Both the position numbers and the translations under genes were made by a program. A stretch of DNA of 64,000 nt. Origin: an uncultured Saprospiraceae bacterium (lineage in GTDB: Bacteria > Bacteroidota > Bacteroidia > Chitinophagales > Saprospiraceae). Position 1 is the first letter of the stretch. Every line of letters begins with the position of its first letter. Below, one piece after another: positions 8,994 to 17,626 of the stretch. The stretch is taken from positions 62,001-126,000 of the forward strand of contig CALJPQ010000025.1 in assembly GCA_937980645.1 (NCBI GenBank). The letters run 5' to 3'. The notes beneath the pieces were generated by a model. The model worked only from the letters and a program-made list of their open reading frames with translations, ran no database searches and was not told where the DNA came from.

Positions 8994-9467
8994 ATGACGA
9001 AAAAAAACACCAAATCGCCCCCGCCCGAAATCGTCAACCGGAGGGCAGCCTATGAATACCACTTCGTACAGGAATACGTGGCCGGTATCACCCTGACGGG
9101 CACCGAAGTGAAAAGTCTGCGCGCCGGCAACGCCAACCTGACCGACGCTTATTGCCTGTTCGAAGACGGCGAACTCTGGATACGCAACCTCCACATCGCC
9201 GAATACGACTTCGGCAGCGACCAAAACCACGACCCACGACGCTTACGCAAGCTCCTGCTCCGCAAAAGCGAACTGCGCAAACTGGAACGCCGCGTCCGCG
9301 AAAAAGGCTTTACCATCGTGCCCATCAAAATCGCCTTCAACGAACGCGGCCTAGCCAAAGTCCATATTGCTTTAGCCACAGGCAAAAAATCTTACGACAA
9401 ACGCGAAACCATCAAACAACGCGACGAAAAACGCGAACTCGACCGCCTCAAAAAGGTCTATAAGTAG
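8994..9467 (+). CDS. smpB: SsrA-binding protein SmpB
   Basis: 157-residue SmpB, which binds tmRNA and delivers it to stalled ribosomes for trans-translation. The core motifs VNRRAAYEYHFVQEYVAG, GTEVKSLRAGNANL and the positively charged C-terminal tail (YDKRETIKQRDEKREL then KKVYK) that enters the mRNA channel are all visible. It closes the ridA-trpS-smpB cluster. The tmRNA gene itself is not in this window. Confidence 0.97.
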   Translation: MTKKNTKSPPPEIVNRRAAYEYHFVQEYVAGITLTGTEVKSLRAGNANLTDAYCLFEDGELWIRNLHIAEYDFGSDQNHDPRRLRKLLLRKSELRKLERRVREKGFTIVPIKIAFNERGLAKVHIALATGKKSYDKRETIKQRDEKRELDRLKKVYK

Positions 9468-9541
9468 GTATTCCTCAGCAGCGCGCAGTACTCTCACGCC
9501 ACTACGTCGAGCCGCAGCCCTATTGGCGAAAAAACCCTCCC

Positions 9542-9549
9542 TATTTTCG
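9542..9549 (+). promoter_or_regulatory. TATTTTCG promoter-like element
   Basis: TAnnTTyG-type element ending 4 bases before the ATG at 9554; a TTG lies 16 bases upstream (9523-9525). If used, the mRNA would be nearly or completely leaderless. Confidence 0.4.
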
Positions 9550-9553
9550 CCGC

Positions 9554-10165
9554 ATGAAAATTTTCTGCATCGGGCGCAATTACGCCGACCACGCAAAAGA
9601 GCTGAACAACCCGGTACCCGCCGAACCCATCATCTTTATGAAGCCGCCCACGGCGCTCGTGGTCAATAACAAGCCGTTTTATTACCCCAACTTCACTCAA
9701 GACCTCCACTATGAGGGCGAAATCGTCTTGCGCGTGTGTAAAAACGGCCGCTCCGTGCAGCCTGAATTTGCCCACCGCTACTACGACGCTGTCGCCTTCG
9801 GCATTGACTTCACCGCTCGCGATGTGCAAGAGCGCCTCAAGCAAAAAGGCCATCCCTGGGAACTTGCCAAGGCCTTCGACCACTCCGCTCCCATCAGCCC
9901 CTGGATACCCTTAGAGGAACTGCCCAACCCAAAAGACATCCATTTTCAGCTCAAAAAAAATGGCCAGCTGGTGCAAGACGGCCACACACGCGACCTGCTT
10001 TTCTCTTTTGAAGCACTCATCGTGCACATTTCGCGCTATTTCACCCTCCAAAAAAGCGACCTCATTTTTACCGGCACCCCCGCCGGCGTTGGCCCTGTGC
10101 AAAGCGGCGACGTACTGGAAGGTTTCATCGAAGGACGCCACATGCTGACCTGCGCCATCAAGTAA
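9554..10165 (+). CDS. Fumarylacetoacetate hydrolase-family protein (acylpyruvase/FAHD1-like)
   Basis: 203 residues, the size of the minimal FAH-fold enzymes (E. coli YcgM, human FAHD1) that cleave acylpyruvates or decarboxylate oxaloacetate. The start MKIFCIGRNYADHAKEL, the metal-binding stretch LHYEGEIVLRV (with the conserved YEGE), the segment FGIDFTARDVQ, and the C-terminal LIFTGTPAGVGPV are family hallmarks. The precise substrate cannot be decided from sequence. It has a promoter-like element 4 bases before its start and no obvious operon partner. Confidence 0.9.
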   Translation: MKIFCIGRNYADHAKELNNPVPAEPIIFMKPPTALVVNNKPFYYPNFTQDLHYEGEIVLRVCKNGRSVQPEFAHRYYDAVAFGIDFTARDVQERLKQKGHPWELAKAFDHSAPISPWIPLEELPNPKDIHFQLKKNGQLVQDGHTRDLLFSFEALIVHISRYFTLQKSDLIFTGTPAGVGPVQSGDVLEGFIEGRHMLTCAIK

Positions 10166-10238
10166 AGGAGAAAAAATACCGGTGTGGCCGCTGGTATTCA
10201 AACCTCAAACCACTCATCTCATCGCAAAACACTGCTCA

Positions 10239-11546
10239 ATGCTTATGCGCAATTTGCTCCTTACTGCTCTGCTTCTTCTGTCTGGCCTGATGGCTTTTGG
10301 CCAGCCACCCGCTCCTGCGCCGCCGCAGCGCGGTGCGGTACTCATTCTGGGCGCCACGGCGCATCTGGGTAATGGCAAATCCATTGCCAACAGCGCCATT
10401 GCTTTTGAAAATGGCCGCATTACGCTGGTAGCCGATGCTACTACCGTGCGCGTTGACCCGTCGAAGTACGCACGCATCTTCGACGCCAAAGGCAAGCACG
10501 TCTATCCGGGTTTTGTGGCCATGAACAGCCGCTTAGGCTTAGTGGAAGTGGAGGCCGTGCGTGCCACGCAGGACTTTAGCGAAATCGGCGAATACAACCC
10601 GAACGCCCGCAGCATCATCGCCTACAACACCGACTCCGACATCATTCCGACGGTGCGCTCTAATGGTGTACTGGCAGCGCAGATCGTGCCCACGGGTGGC
10701 GTGATTTCGGGCACATCGTCGGTCGTTCAGCTCGACGCCTGGAACTGGGAAGACGCCGCCCTGCGCTTAGAGGATGGCGTGCACCTTAACTGGCCCGCGC
10801 CGCGCACGCGGCGCGCTTTTGCTTTTGGGCCAATGCCCGCCGAACAGCAACCCGAAGACAACTACACGAAAAGCATCCGGGAAATACGCGAGTTTTTTCA
10901 AGAGGCCAAAGCCTATTGCCAGAGTCTTAGCCCTGAGGTGCGCAACCCGCGTTTCGAGGCCATGCGCGGTGTATTCGAGGGCAAACAGAATCTGTACATC
11001 CACACCAACCACGCGCGCACGATGCAGGAAGCCGTCCTCTTTGCCGAGCAAATGCAGGTGCGGCCCGTGCTGGTAGGCGCCGCCGACGCCTGGCTCATCA
11101 CCGACTTCCTGCGCGAACACCAGGTAACGGTGGTGCTCACCCAGACGCACCGCCTGCCCAGCCGACAAGACGAAGATGTGGACCAGCCCTATAAAACGCC
11201 GGCCCTCCTGCACGCTGCAGGCATTCCTTTTGCCATCACCTCCGAGGCCGCCTGGCAGCAACGCAACCTGCCCTTCGAAGCTGGCCAGGCCGTCGGCTAT
11301 GGGTTGCCCTACGAAGCCGCCATTCAGGCCATCACGCTGACGCCCGCCGTCGTGCTCGGCGTGGCCGGACGAATCGGCTCCTTAGAAGTAGGCAAAGACG
11401 CCACGCTGTTCATTAGCGAAGGCGATGCCCTCGACATGCGTACCCATGCCGTAACGGCCGCGTTCATCCAGGGGCGCGAAATCAACTTAGACAACAAACA
11501 CAAGCAACTGTACCGGCGCTTTGAAGAGCGGTATCGGCAGCGGTAA
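10239..11546 (+). CDS. Amidohydrolase-family protein lacking the HxH metal motif, secreted
   Basis: 435 residues from the ATG at 10239 (another ATG is at 10245; the frame is open upstream but a signal peptide begins here). A signal peptide occupies about residues 1-22 (LLLTALLLLSGLMAFGQ). The sequence follows the amidohydrolase plan: an N-terminal beta-sandwich segment, the strand normally ending PGFIDxHxH, and a C-terminal SLEVGKDATLFI that is diagnostic. However, the metal-binding strand reads YPGFVAMNSRLGL, with no histidines. Bacteroidota often carry such variants, commonly in tandem pairs; here there is one. It may be non-catalytic or use another chemistry. Confidence 0.8.
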   Translation: MLMRNLLLTALLLLSGLMAFGQPPAPAPPQRGAVLILGATAHLGNGKSIANSAIAFENGRITLVADATTVRVDPSKYARIFDAKGKHVYPGFVAMNSRLGLVEVEAVRATQDFSEIGEYNPNARSIIAYNTDSDIIPTVRSNGVLAAQIVPTGGVISGTSSVVQLDAWNWEDAALRLEDGVHLNWPAPRTRRAFAFGPMPAEQQPEDNYTKSIREIREFFQEAKAYCQSLSPEVRNPRFEAMRGVFEGKQNLYIHTNHARTMQEAVLFAEQMQVRPVLVGAADAWLITDFLREHQVTVVLTQTHRLPSRQDEDVDQPYKTPALLHAAGIPFAITSEAAWQQRNLPFEAGQAVGYGLPYEAAIQAITLTPAVVLGVAGRIGSLEVGKDATLFISEGDALDMRTHAVTAAFIQGREINLDNKHKQLYRRFEERYRQR

Positions 11547-11785
11547 TTTGCGCGAAAGAAGAATAATGAATGTATCTTTATGAAGGATATTCCAGATATA
11601 CTGCTGACCAATAACGCCACTGCCAGAACCGTAGAGCGACAAAACGATTAAGTGTACCGATGCTTCTTGAGCGATTTAATTCCACTGTAAGGCGAGGGCA
11701 GAGGGAAGAACATATGGAGGACGACTTCTCAAAGCACCATAGAATTAACTGAGCACCTGTGCATACACATCGAAACACCCTTCTC
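11547..11785. other. Intergenic region without a recognisable gene
   Basis: 239 bp of lower GC content than its surroundings between the amidohydrolase-like gene and purC. Short frames exist on both strands but none shows a recognisable protein or promoter. Nothing further supported. Confidence 0.4.
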
Positions 11786-12730
11786 ATGTCCACCCTCACC
11801 GAAACCCACTTCCACCTTCCTGGCCAGACAGCCTTTTACCGCGGTAAAGTGCGCGATGTTTACACCTTGGGCGATCGCCTCGTCATGGTGGCCACAGACC
11901 GCATTTCGGCGTTCGACTGCATTCTGCCCCGGCCCATCCCGCACAAAGGCGCCGTGCTCAATCAGCTGGCGGCTTACTTCTTAGAAGCCACGCGCGACCT
12001 CTGCCCCAACTGGCTCATCAGCACACCCGATCCGAATGTATCCATCGGCTACCGCTGCGAGCCACTGCGTGTGGAAATGGTCATCCGCGGCTATTTGGCG
12101 GGCCATGCCGCGCGCCAATATGCCGCCGGGCATCGCACCCTGTGTGGCGTGCCGCTGCCCGATGGGCTGCGCGAAGGCGACCCATTCCCGGAGCCTATCA
12201 TCACGCCCACCACCAAGGCTGCCGCCGGGCACGACGAAGACATCTCGCGCGAGGAAATTCTCGAGCGCGGCATCGTGGCGCCCGATGACTACGCCCAAAT
12301 GGAAGCCTACACGCGCGCCCTCTTTCAGCGGGGTACGAAAATGGCCGCTCAGCGTGGACTGATCTTAGTGGACACGAAATACGAGTTCGGTAAGTGGAAC
12401 GGCCAGATCATGCTCATGGACGAGGTGCACACCCCCGACAGCTCGCGCTACTTCTACGCCGATGGCTACGCCGAACGCCAGGCTCGCGGCGAACGCCAGC
12501 AGCAACTGAGCAAAGAGTTCGTCCGCGAATGGCTGATGGCCCATGGTTTCCAGGGCAAAGAAGGCCAGCAAATGCCCGACATGCCCGACGCGTTTGTCCG
12601 GGAAGTCTCCGAGCGCTACATCGAACTCTATGAGCGTATGACCGGACGTACCTTTGTGCGCGACCTCTCCGACGACCCACTTCAGCGCATTGAGCGCAAC
12701 ATCTTGCGGGCCATTGAGGGCTTGAGGTGA
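11786..12730 (+). CDS. purC: Phosphoribosylaminoimidazole-succinocarboxamide synthase
   Basis: 314-residue SAICAR synthetase, which joins aspartate to CAIR in purine synthesis using ATP. The start MSTLTETHF is preferred over an upstream in-frame GTG at 11759. Recognisable motifs are [27 protein letters not shown] (nucleotide-binding lobe), [10 protein letters not shown] and LVDTKYEFG. It is the longer, yeast-like form rather than the ~240-residue E. coli form; this is usual in Bacteroidota. Genes on both sides are unrelated and a convergent subtilase gene ends 38 bp downstream. Confidence 0.96.
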   Translation: MSTLTETHFHLPGQTAFYRGKVRDVYTLGDRLVMVATDRISAFDCILPRPIPHKGAVLNQLAAYFLEATRDLCPNWLISTPDPNVSIGYRCEPLRVEMVIRGYLAGHAARQYAAGHRTLCGVPLPDGLREGDPFPEPIITPTTKAAAGHDEDISREEILERGIVAPDDYAQMEAYTRALFQRGTKMAAQRGLILVDTKYEFGKWNGQIMLMDEVHTPDSSRYFYADGYAERQARGERQQQLSKEFVREWLMAHGFQGKEGQQMPDMPDAFVREVSERYIELYERMTGRTFVRDLSDDPLQRIERNILRAIEGLR

Positions 12731-12768
12731 TATCTCTCAGTTGGGAGGGTTTTCACCGCAGCCCTCCT

Positions 12769-14826
12769 TCATACTATTTGAATATACGACCCCAGCACCC
12801 AGCGGTTAGGCCCGATGCGGTGCCAGCCGTCGCGGCTGGTTTCAAAGATATCTACGATGTCGTTCTGATTGAGGCGCCCCACAACGCTGAAGGCTGTGGA
12901 TGGGCCTGAGCGCACGTTGAGGAACGCATGGTTGACCCGGCCCTTGCGCGCGGCGACGGGCGCGGTGGGTATGGCCGAAAGCACGCGGATGTGGTCGGCG
13001 CTGACAAATTCACCCTGTCCAATGCGCCAGAAGCCCGACACGCGCTCGAAGAGCGGCACTACATCGCCTTGGCTGAGCTGACGCACGACGGCGAACGACG
13101 TGCCCGGCCCGGAGCGCACGTTGAGGAAGCGCGACTCCACACGGCCACGCTGGGCAGGCGTTGCCGACGTGTCGGCCGGTGTCGTCGTGGGCGCAGAGAC
13201 AGGCGTTGAGGCCGGTGTGGTGGCAGTACTCCCTTGGCGCAGGGCTGCGGCCATTTGCACGGCACGCAGGGCGTTGATGCGTCCGAAGCCGTAGTAGATC
13301 GAATGGCCGTTGGCATCGTAGGCACTGGCTGGGCCAATTTTGTCGGCGCTGCGGCGCAGGATATCTTTGATCTGCTGCACGGTCAGGTCTGGGTTGGCCG
13401 TCAGCATGAGGGCGCACACGCCGGCGGCGAGGGGTGCGGCGCTGGAGGTGCCGCCGAAGCCGCTGGTATAGCCCAGCACAACGGAGCGCCCATCGTGGCC
13501 CAGATCGCAGGTGGCGGTAGTGATGCCCACGCCGCCGTCGCCGTTGCTGGGGGCGCAGATGTGTGCCTGTCGGCCAAAGAACGAATAGCTCGAGCGCTGG
13601 TCGAGGCTGTTGGAGGCCGTTACGCAAATGCCATCGGGGTGTGCGGCAAAGTCGCTCACCTCGCGCGGCTGGTTGTTGGAGGCCGGATTGGCATTGCCTG
13701 CAGCAAAAAACATCGGAATACCGCGTCCGCCACGCCCTTCGCGGGCCACGCGAGCCAGGTAGTTGGATATAAAGGTGGACAGTGGCACCGGCGTCGGATA
13801 GCCCAGGCTGCAGGAAATGATGTCGGCGCCGTTAACCATGGCGTGTTCGAAGGCATTTCGAATGGCTTCATCGGTTAGCACATCCAGTTTTATCAGCATC
13901 AGTTTCGCTGTGGGCGCCGCGCCGAGGATGCCCTGCCCGTCGAGGGCTCCGGCTGCCACAGCTGCGCAGGAAGTGCCGTGGCTCATGACGCCAAACGAGC
14001 CGTTGCTCATGCGCACAAACGGCGACACGTCGGTACTGCGTGCTGCCGCATTAAGCGGATTGCGCAACTTCTGACCGTTGCCGCGCAGTTGCGGGTGGTC
14101 GGTAGCAAAGCCCGTGTCAATGACGGCGATGCAAAGGTTGGGATTGCCCAGACTGCCCAGAAACCGCCAGGCCTCTACCACTTTAGCGTCGGCGCCGCGC
14201 TTGAAATAAGAGGCATCGTACAGCGCATTGGGCACATCCACAGCAGGGATAGGGCCGCCCTTATTTTCCAGATGCCACTGGGAAGTGATGAAGCGCCCGG
14301 TAGGCGGAGCGAAGCTCCACGTCATGGGTGGCGCTGCGAATTCCGGTTCGGCTACGGCGACTTCTTTCTGGCTCTGAAGCGCTACGGCGCATTTGATGGG
14401 ATTGGGCGAGGCCGGCGTAACACTGACGCGGAACGCTCCGGGGCCAACGATTTCGCGGATGTTGAGGGCCAGTTCGTTGAGGATGGCCAGCTGGCGCTGC
14501 TCGTCCACGCCCGGCTGAAATTCGATGTATAGGTTTCCGGTGGGTACCAGCGGATTGTTTGGCTGGTCGCCCACATTCCACACGTGGGTGCCTATGGCCA
14601 CATCGGGCTGGCGACGCAACTGGTCGAGCACCTGACCTACATCTTCAGACGTGCGCACCATATCGAAACCCTCTATGGCCAGCGGCGCCCCGACGAGGCT
14701 GCGACGGGCGGGTGCAGCCCCGTGCATAGGCGTGTGTTGCACAGCAGCCTCCGTCTCGCTTTTCGTCAGGGTGATTTGTTGGCCTCCGTAGTTCAGGGTT
14801 ACTTCATCGGTCTTTTTTTTTGCCAT
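12769..14826 (-). CDS. Subtilisin-like (S8) serine protease with two C-terminal SH3b domains, no signal peptide
   Basis: 685 residues. The catalytic triad is visible: Asp237 in AVIDTGF, His283 in SHGTSCA and Ser461 in GTSSAAPLAAG, with the oxyanion asparagine in FFAAGN (about 378). A ~200-residue N-terminal region may act as a prodomain. After a Thr/Pro/Ala-rich linker (about 540-560) come two SH3b modules, each with FLNVRSGP and a later YI/HI strand, at about 560-622 and 627-685. The protein begins MAKKKTDEVTLNYGG, with no signal peptide or lipobox, so as read it would stay in the cytoplasm or leave by an unusual route. SH3b modules normally bind peptidoglycan, which makes this localisation odd. 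Confidence 0.9.
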   Translation of the reverse strand: MAKKKTDEVTLNYGGQQITLTKSETEAAVQHTPMHGAAPARRSLVGAPLAIEGFDMVRTSEDVGQVLDQLRRQPDVAIGTHVWNVGDQPNNPLVPTGNLYIEFQPGVDEQRQLAILNELALNIREIVGPGAFRVSVTPASPNPIKCAVALQSQKEVAVAEPEFAAPPMTWSFAPPTGRFITSQWHLENKGGPIPAVDVPNALYDASYFKRGADAKVVEAWRFLGSLGNPNLCIAVIDTGFATDHPQLRGNGQKLRNPLNAAARSTDVSPFVRMSNGSFGVMSHGTSCAAVAAGALDGQGILGAAPTAKLMLIKLDVLTDEAIRNAFEHAMVNGADIISCSLGYPTPVPLSTFISNYLARVAREGRGGRGIPMFFAAGNANPASNNQPREVSDFAAHPDGICVTASNSLDQRSSYSFFGRQAHICAPSNGDGGVGITTATCDLGHDGRSVVLGYTSGFGGTSSAAPLAAGVCALMLTANPDLTVQQIKDILRRSADKIGPASAYDANGHSIYYGFGRINALRAVQMAAALRQGSTATTPASTPVSAPTTTPADTSATPAQRGRVESRFLNVRSGPGTSFAVVRQLSQGDVVPLFERVSGFWRIGQGEFVSADHIRVLSAIPTAPVAARKGRVNHAFLNVRSGPSTAFSVVGRLNQNDIVDIFETSRDGWHRIGPNRWVLGSYIQIV

Positions 14827-14838
14827 GCTGGTGCGTTT

Positions 14839-15528
14839 TTAGAGATAAAAACTGAAACCCTCCGCCACAAACTGTTGGTACGTCTGTCGGTCAAAACGAT
14901 ACAAACGCGCCGGGCGGTGCGCCACGCCTTCCTGCACTTCGTTGAGGTCATGCAGCAGGTTCATGGACAGGATTTTTTTGCGGAAATTTCGCTTGTCCAA
15001 TTTTTCGCCTAGGATAGACTCGTACAGGTGCTGCAGTTCGGTCAGCGTGAATTTGGGCGGCAGCAACTCGAAGCCGATAGGTGCCATGCGCACTTTCAAC
15101 TTCAGTCGGCGAAGGCAGGTGTCCAGTATCTCATTGTGGTCGAAGGCCAGCTCGCCCACCTTTGACACCGCATGCCAGCGGGCCGAATGCGCAAACGATG
15201 CGGGCGTAACGGTGTAATCGCTGATTTTCACCAAAGAGTAGTAGGCCACCGTAATGACGCGCCCCAGCGGGTGTCGGTTGACGGCTCCGAAGGTTTTGAC
15301 CTGCTCCAGATATACCCCGCGCAGCCCGGTCAATTGCTCCAGCACGCGCTCAGCGGCAGCGTCGAGGTCTTCGTTGGGATACACTAAGTCGCCCGGCAAG
15401 GCCCATTTGCCCCGATACGGTGCTGCGCCGCGCTGGATAAGCAGTACCTTGAGCTCGCCACCGTCAAAGCCGAAAATGACGTTGTCAACAGAGAATGCGG
15501 ATTTAAAAAAGCTTGCAACCTCGCTCAT
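14839..15528 (-). CDS. NUDIX-fold transcriptional regulator, NrtR/AraR-like
   Basis: 229 residues from the ATG at 15528; the frame continues upstream but a TAGTTTTG promoter-like element at 15559-15566 supports this start. The N-terminal ~140 residues form a NUDIX domain (VDNVIFGFDGGELKVLLIQRG, GKWALPGD), and the C-terminal part resembles the winged-helix domain of NrtR-type regulators (KFTLTELQHLYESILGEKLDKRNFRKKI). The NUDIX box is degenerate: where catalytic enzymes have REUxEE it reads RVLEQL, and a glycine is replaced by Asp. That suggests ligand sensing (ADP-ribose, NAD or sugar derivatives) without hydrolysis. Targets are unknown; the gene is divergent from the HU/SPOR gene. Confidence 0.82.
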   Translation of the reverse strand: MSEVASFFKSAFSVDNVIFGFDGGELKVLLIQRGAAPYRGKWALPGDLVYPNEDLDAAAERVLEQLTGLRGVYLEQVKTFGAVNRHPLGRVITVAYYSLVKISDYTVTPASFAHSARWHAVSKVGELAFDHNEILDTCLRRLKLKVRMAPIGFELLPPKFTLTELQHLYESILGEKLDKRNFRKKILSMNLLHDLNEVQEGVAHRPARLYRFDRQTYQQFVAEGFSFYL

Positions 15529-15558
15529 GTCCCAAGAGGGTAGTCGGTTATTTCGGGC

Positions 15559-15566
15559 CAAAACTA
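15559..15566 (-). promoter_or_regulatory. TAGTTTTG promoter-like element for the NUDIX regulator
   Basis: TAnnTTTG on the minus strand, 30 bases before the ATG at 15528. No TTG at the ideal spacing. Confidence 0.35.
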
Positions 15567-15653
15567 CGGCTACATTGGCCTTCTTTTTGCAATATTCGTC
15601 AGTACAGGCCTTGACTGGCCGCATTGCACACCCGTCACCCATCTAATTTACGC

Positions 15654-15661
15654 TAATTTTG
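15654..15661 (+). promoter_or_regulatory. TAATTTTG promoter element for the HU/SPOR gene
   Basis: TAnnTTTG on the plus strand, 8 bases before an in-frame ATG at 15670 and 56 bases before the preferred ATG at 15718. Together with the element on the other strand it organises this 190-bp divergent region. Confidence 0.4.
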
Positions 15662-15717
15662 CACCCAAAATGGCTCCTTTAGCATCTGTCCCCAATGCGC
15701 CGCATCGCGTACGAATT

Positions 15718-16878
15718 ATGAATATAGATATCGCCAACCACATAGAGCGCCTCCTCTTCCTGCACGATACGCTGGTCATCCCGGGGCTGGGTGGCTTCAC
15801 TGCCACGCGCGCCTCTGCCAGCGTGGACTATGCCACCAACACCATCCACCCCCCGGCGAAGACGCTGACTTTCAGCGAAAACCTCGCCACCGACGACGGC
15901 ATCCTGGTGGAAGACATCGCGCACACTTACGGCCTCTCGTTAGAGGAAGCCCGTCGTGTGGTTGACGAATTCGTCCAGCAAACGCAGGCCAAACTCGACC
16001 AGCGCGACATCGTCAACCTGCCGGGTGTGGGGCGACTGTACAAAAATTACCTGCAAAAAATTCAGTTTCTGCCCGACACCACGAACTTCCACGCTGGCGC
16101 TTATGGTCTGCCGCCGCTGCAGTTTTCGCCTATCGCGCGCTCGCGCGAAATGGCCGCCGCTCCCGAACCCGCCAGCCCTGCCAGCGCCGCACCCGCGGCG
16201 GAAACGGCCACGCCTTTGGTGCCGCCAATGCCGCCTCTGCCCAATCCGCCCAACTTCGATGCCACAACACCGACGCCTCAGCGCACCTCCGCCGGACGCT
16301 TCGGACTTGGCATTGGCATCGGCCTCATCCTCTGCACCGCCGTTTTTGGCCTATGGTGGTGGCAATATCGCAAAGACCGCCCGACGCCCACCCTGCAGGA
16401 GCAATTGGCCGAAATGGAACAGGCCAAACCCGTCTCTCCATTGCCCGATATCGCTGGCTTAGGGCAAGCCGCTGAAAATGCCCAAAAACAACAGCAATCC
16501 AAAACCTCGCCTTCACTGCCCGAAATCGAAGAAACCGACCTCGACGACGAAGTAACCGCCAATGCCGAAGAACGCCGCAAAGCGCTGGAACGCCTTCAGG
16601 AAGAAGACCAGCGAACAACGACAATCAAAACCCAAGCCGCCGGCCAGCGGAGCCGACAGTGTATCCTCATCGTAGCCACACTCTCCAACCCCGAAAACGC
16701 TGACCGGCTCGCCGCCCAACTTCAAAACGCGGGCTATACCGTCTACGAACACCAGCGCGGCCGCGGACGACAGGTCGGCATCTCCTTCTACTACACCGAC
16801 CCGCGCGAAATCGAACAAAAAAAAGCCGAACTGCAACAACTCACCGGCGAGAAAAGCATCCACGTCAAAGCTAAATAG
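15718..16878 (+). CDS. HU-domain, transmembrane, SPOR-domain protein
   Basis: 386 residues from MNIDIANHIERLLF, the canonical start of this Bacteroidota family; an in-frame ATG at 15670 is a possible alternative. The N-terminal ~140 residues are the HU-CCDC81-type domains (PGLGGF, TLTFSENLATDDGILVEDIA, VNLPGVGRLYKN). A proline-rich linker follows, then one transmembrane helix (LGIGIGLILCTAVFGLWWW, about residues 200-220), a charged coiled-coil-like stretch (EERRKALERLQEEDQ), and a C-terminal SPOR domain (about 310-386) that binds denuded peptidoglycan at the division site. It is thought to link a cytoplasmic HU module to the septal wall. Confidence 0.9.
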   Translation: MNIDIANHIERLLFLHDTLVIPGLGGFTATRASASVDYATNTIHPPAKTLTFSENLATDDGILVEDIAHTYGLSLEEARRVVDEFVQQTQAKLDQRDIVNLPGVGRLYKNYLQKIQFLPDTTNFHAGAYGLPPLQFSPIARSREMAAAPEPASPASAAPAAETATPLVPPMPPLPNPPNFDATTPTPQRTSAGRFGLGIGIGLILCTAVFGLWWWQYRKDRPTPTLQEQLAEMEQAKPVSPLPDIAGLGQAAENAQKQQQSKTSPSLPEIEETDLDDEVTANAEERRKALERLQEEDQRTTTIKTQAAGQRSRQCILIVATLSNPENADRLAAQLQNAGYTVYEHQRGRGRQVGISFYYTDPREIEQKKAELQQLTGEKSIHVKAK

Positions 16879-17024
16879 CCCTCACCGGCTAAGATCGTTT
16901 CGCTCAGGTCTTAGCCCTCCCGCAATGTCTTATGGCAAAAATCGCTCGCAGCAGCAACTCACTCGTGCATTCGTGGCTCCATCTCTTTGTATCTTTTGGG
17001 TAAAAGATTCCTCGTGCGTTTTTG

Positions 17025-17061
17025 GAGGTGTCGCCTTCTCGTGCCTCGAAGACGACACCTC
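17025..17061 (-). repeat. 37-nt hairpin repeat (type 2)
   Basis: Perfect 9-bp arms GAGGTGTCG and CGACACCTC. Read on the minus strand the stem extends through a G-U pair and CTTC/GAAG to 14 bp with a 9-nt loop. It matches the hairpin at 26125-26161 in 34 of 37 positions, in opposite orientation in the window. Confidence 0.75.
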
Positions 17062-17096
17062 TGAGACCAAAAATTATTCGCGGCTCGAAAAAACTC

Positions 17097-17131
17097 GGAG
17101 ACGACACCCCCTGACGGGAGATGTCGCCTCC
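17097..17131. repeat. 35-nt hairpin repeat (type 1)
   Basis: Arms GGAGACGACA and TGTCGCCTCC (one wobble), extended by a CCCC/GGGA-type inner stem to about 15 bp around a 5-nt loop. Related to the units at 26087-26118 (27 of 32 positions) and 26175-26207. Confidence 0.7.
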
Positions 17132-17221
17132 TATTCGCGCATTTGCGGCCCAAAAACTTAATGCCTTAGCAAGTTCCTATGTGTCTTAGTGGTAAACCAT
17201 TCGCGGCTAAAAAACTCCCCT

Positions 17222-17626
17222 ATGCTTCTTAAAATTGACCACATTGGTATCGCCGTGCGCAGCATGGCCGACAGCAACGAACTCTTCCGCCGCCTGTTGG
17301 GCGAAACCCACTACAAAATCGAAACCGTCGAAAGCGAAAAAGTCGCCACTTCTTTCTTCCGCATCGGCGACAGCAAGATCGAACTGCTCGAAGCCTCCGA
17401 CCCGGAAAGCCCGATTGCCAAATACATCGAAAAGCGCGGCGAAGGCATCCATCACATCGCCTTCGAGGTCGAAGACATTCGCGCCGCCATCGAACATTTA
17501 GAGCAGCAGGGTTTTGTGCCTCTCAATCGCGAACCCAAACGCGGCGCCGACAATAAATGGGTCGCCTTCTTCCACCCCAAGTCGTGCAATGGGGTGCTCG
17601 TTGAGCTGTGTCAGACCATCGCATAA
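17222..17626 (+). CDS. mce: Methylmalonyl-CoA epimerase
   Basis: 134-residue glyoxalase-fold enzyme that interconverts (R)- and (S)-methylmalonyl-CoA in the propionate/succinate route. The ATG at 17222 gives the standard start MLLKIDHIGIAVRSM. Metal ligands of the vicinal-oxygen-chelate fold are visible: His7 (KIDHIG), the His in GEGIHHIAFEV, and the late Glu in VLVELCQ. The FFHPKSCNGVLVEL ending is typical. No methylmalonyl-CoA mutase gene lies nearby. It is preceded by a 343-bp repeat-rich gap and is convergent with the sulP gene. Confidence 0.95.
   Translation: MLLKIDHIGIAVRSMADSNELFRRLLGETHYKIETVESEKVATSFFRIGDSKIELLEASDPESPIAKYIEKRGEGIHHIAFEVEDIRAAIEHLEQQGFVPLNREPKRGADNKWVAFFHPKSCNGVLVELCQTIA

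Larger units (their letters stand above)
16879..17221. repeat. Intergenic repeat region with degenerate ATTCGTGGCT-type repeats
   Basis: 343 bp without a gene. It holds four degenerate copies of a motif resembling attcg(t/c)ggct followed by A-rich sequence: 16961-16980, 17076-17094, 17133-17157 and 17199-17216. Between them lie two hairpins of a separate family (17025-17061 and 17097-17131, listed separately). The last copy ends 5 bases before the mce start codon. Such GTGCATTCGTGGCT-like sequence recurs in non-coding DNA of several phyla; that comparison is from memory. Confidence 0.5.

Noticed and set aside
11560..11790. Possible gene remnant on the minus strand with a glycine-rich stretch (YGSGSGVIGQQ).
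   Set aside because: Only about 35 residues look protein-like, there is no promoter or start, and no family could be named.
16879..17221. A riboswitch upstream of mce.
   Set aside because: The hairpins belong to a repeat family also present far away at 26087-26207 and no known riboswitch core was recognised.
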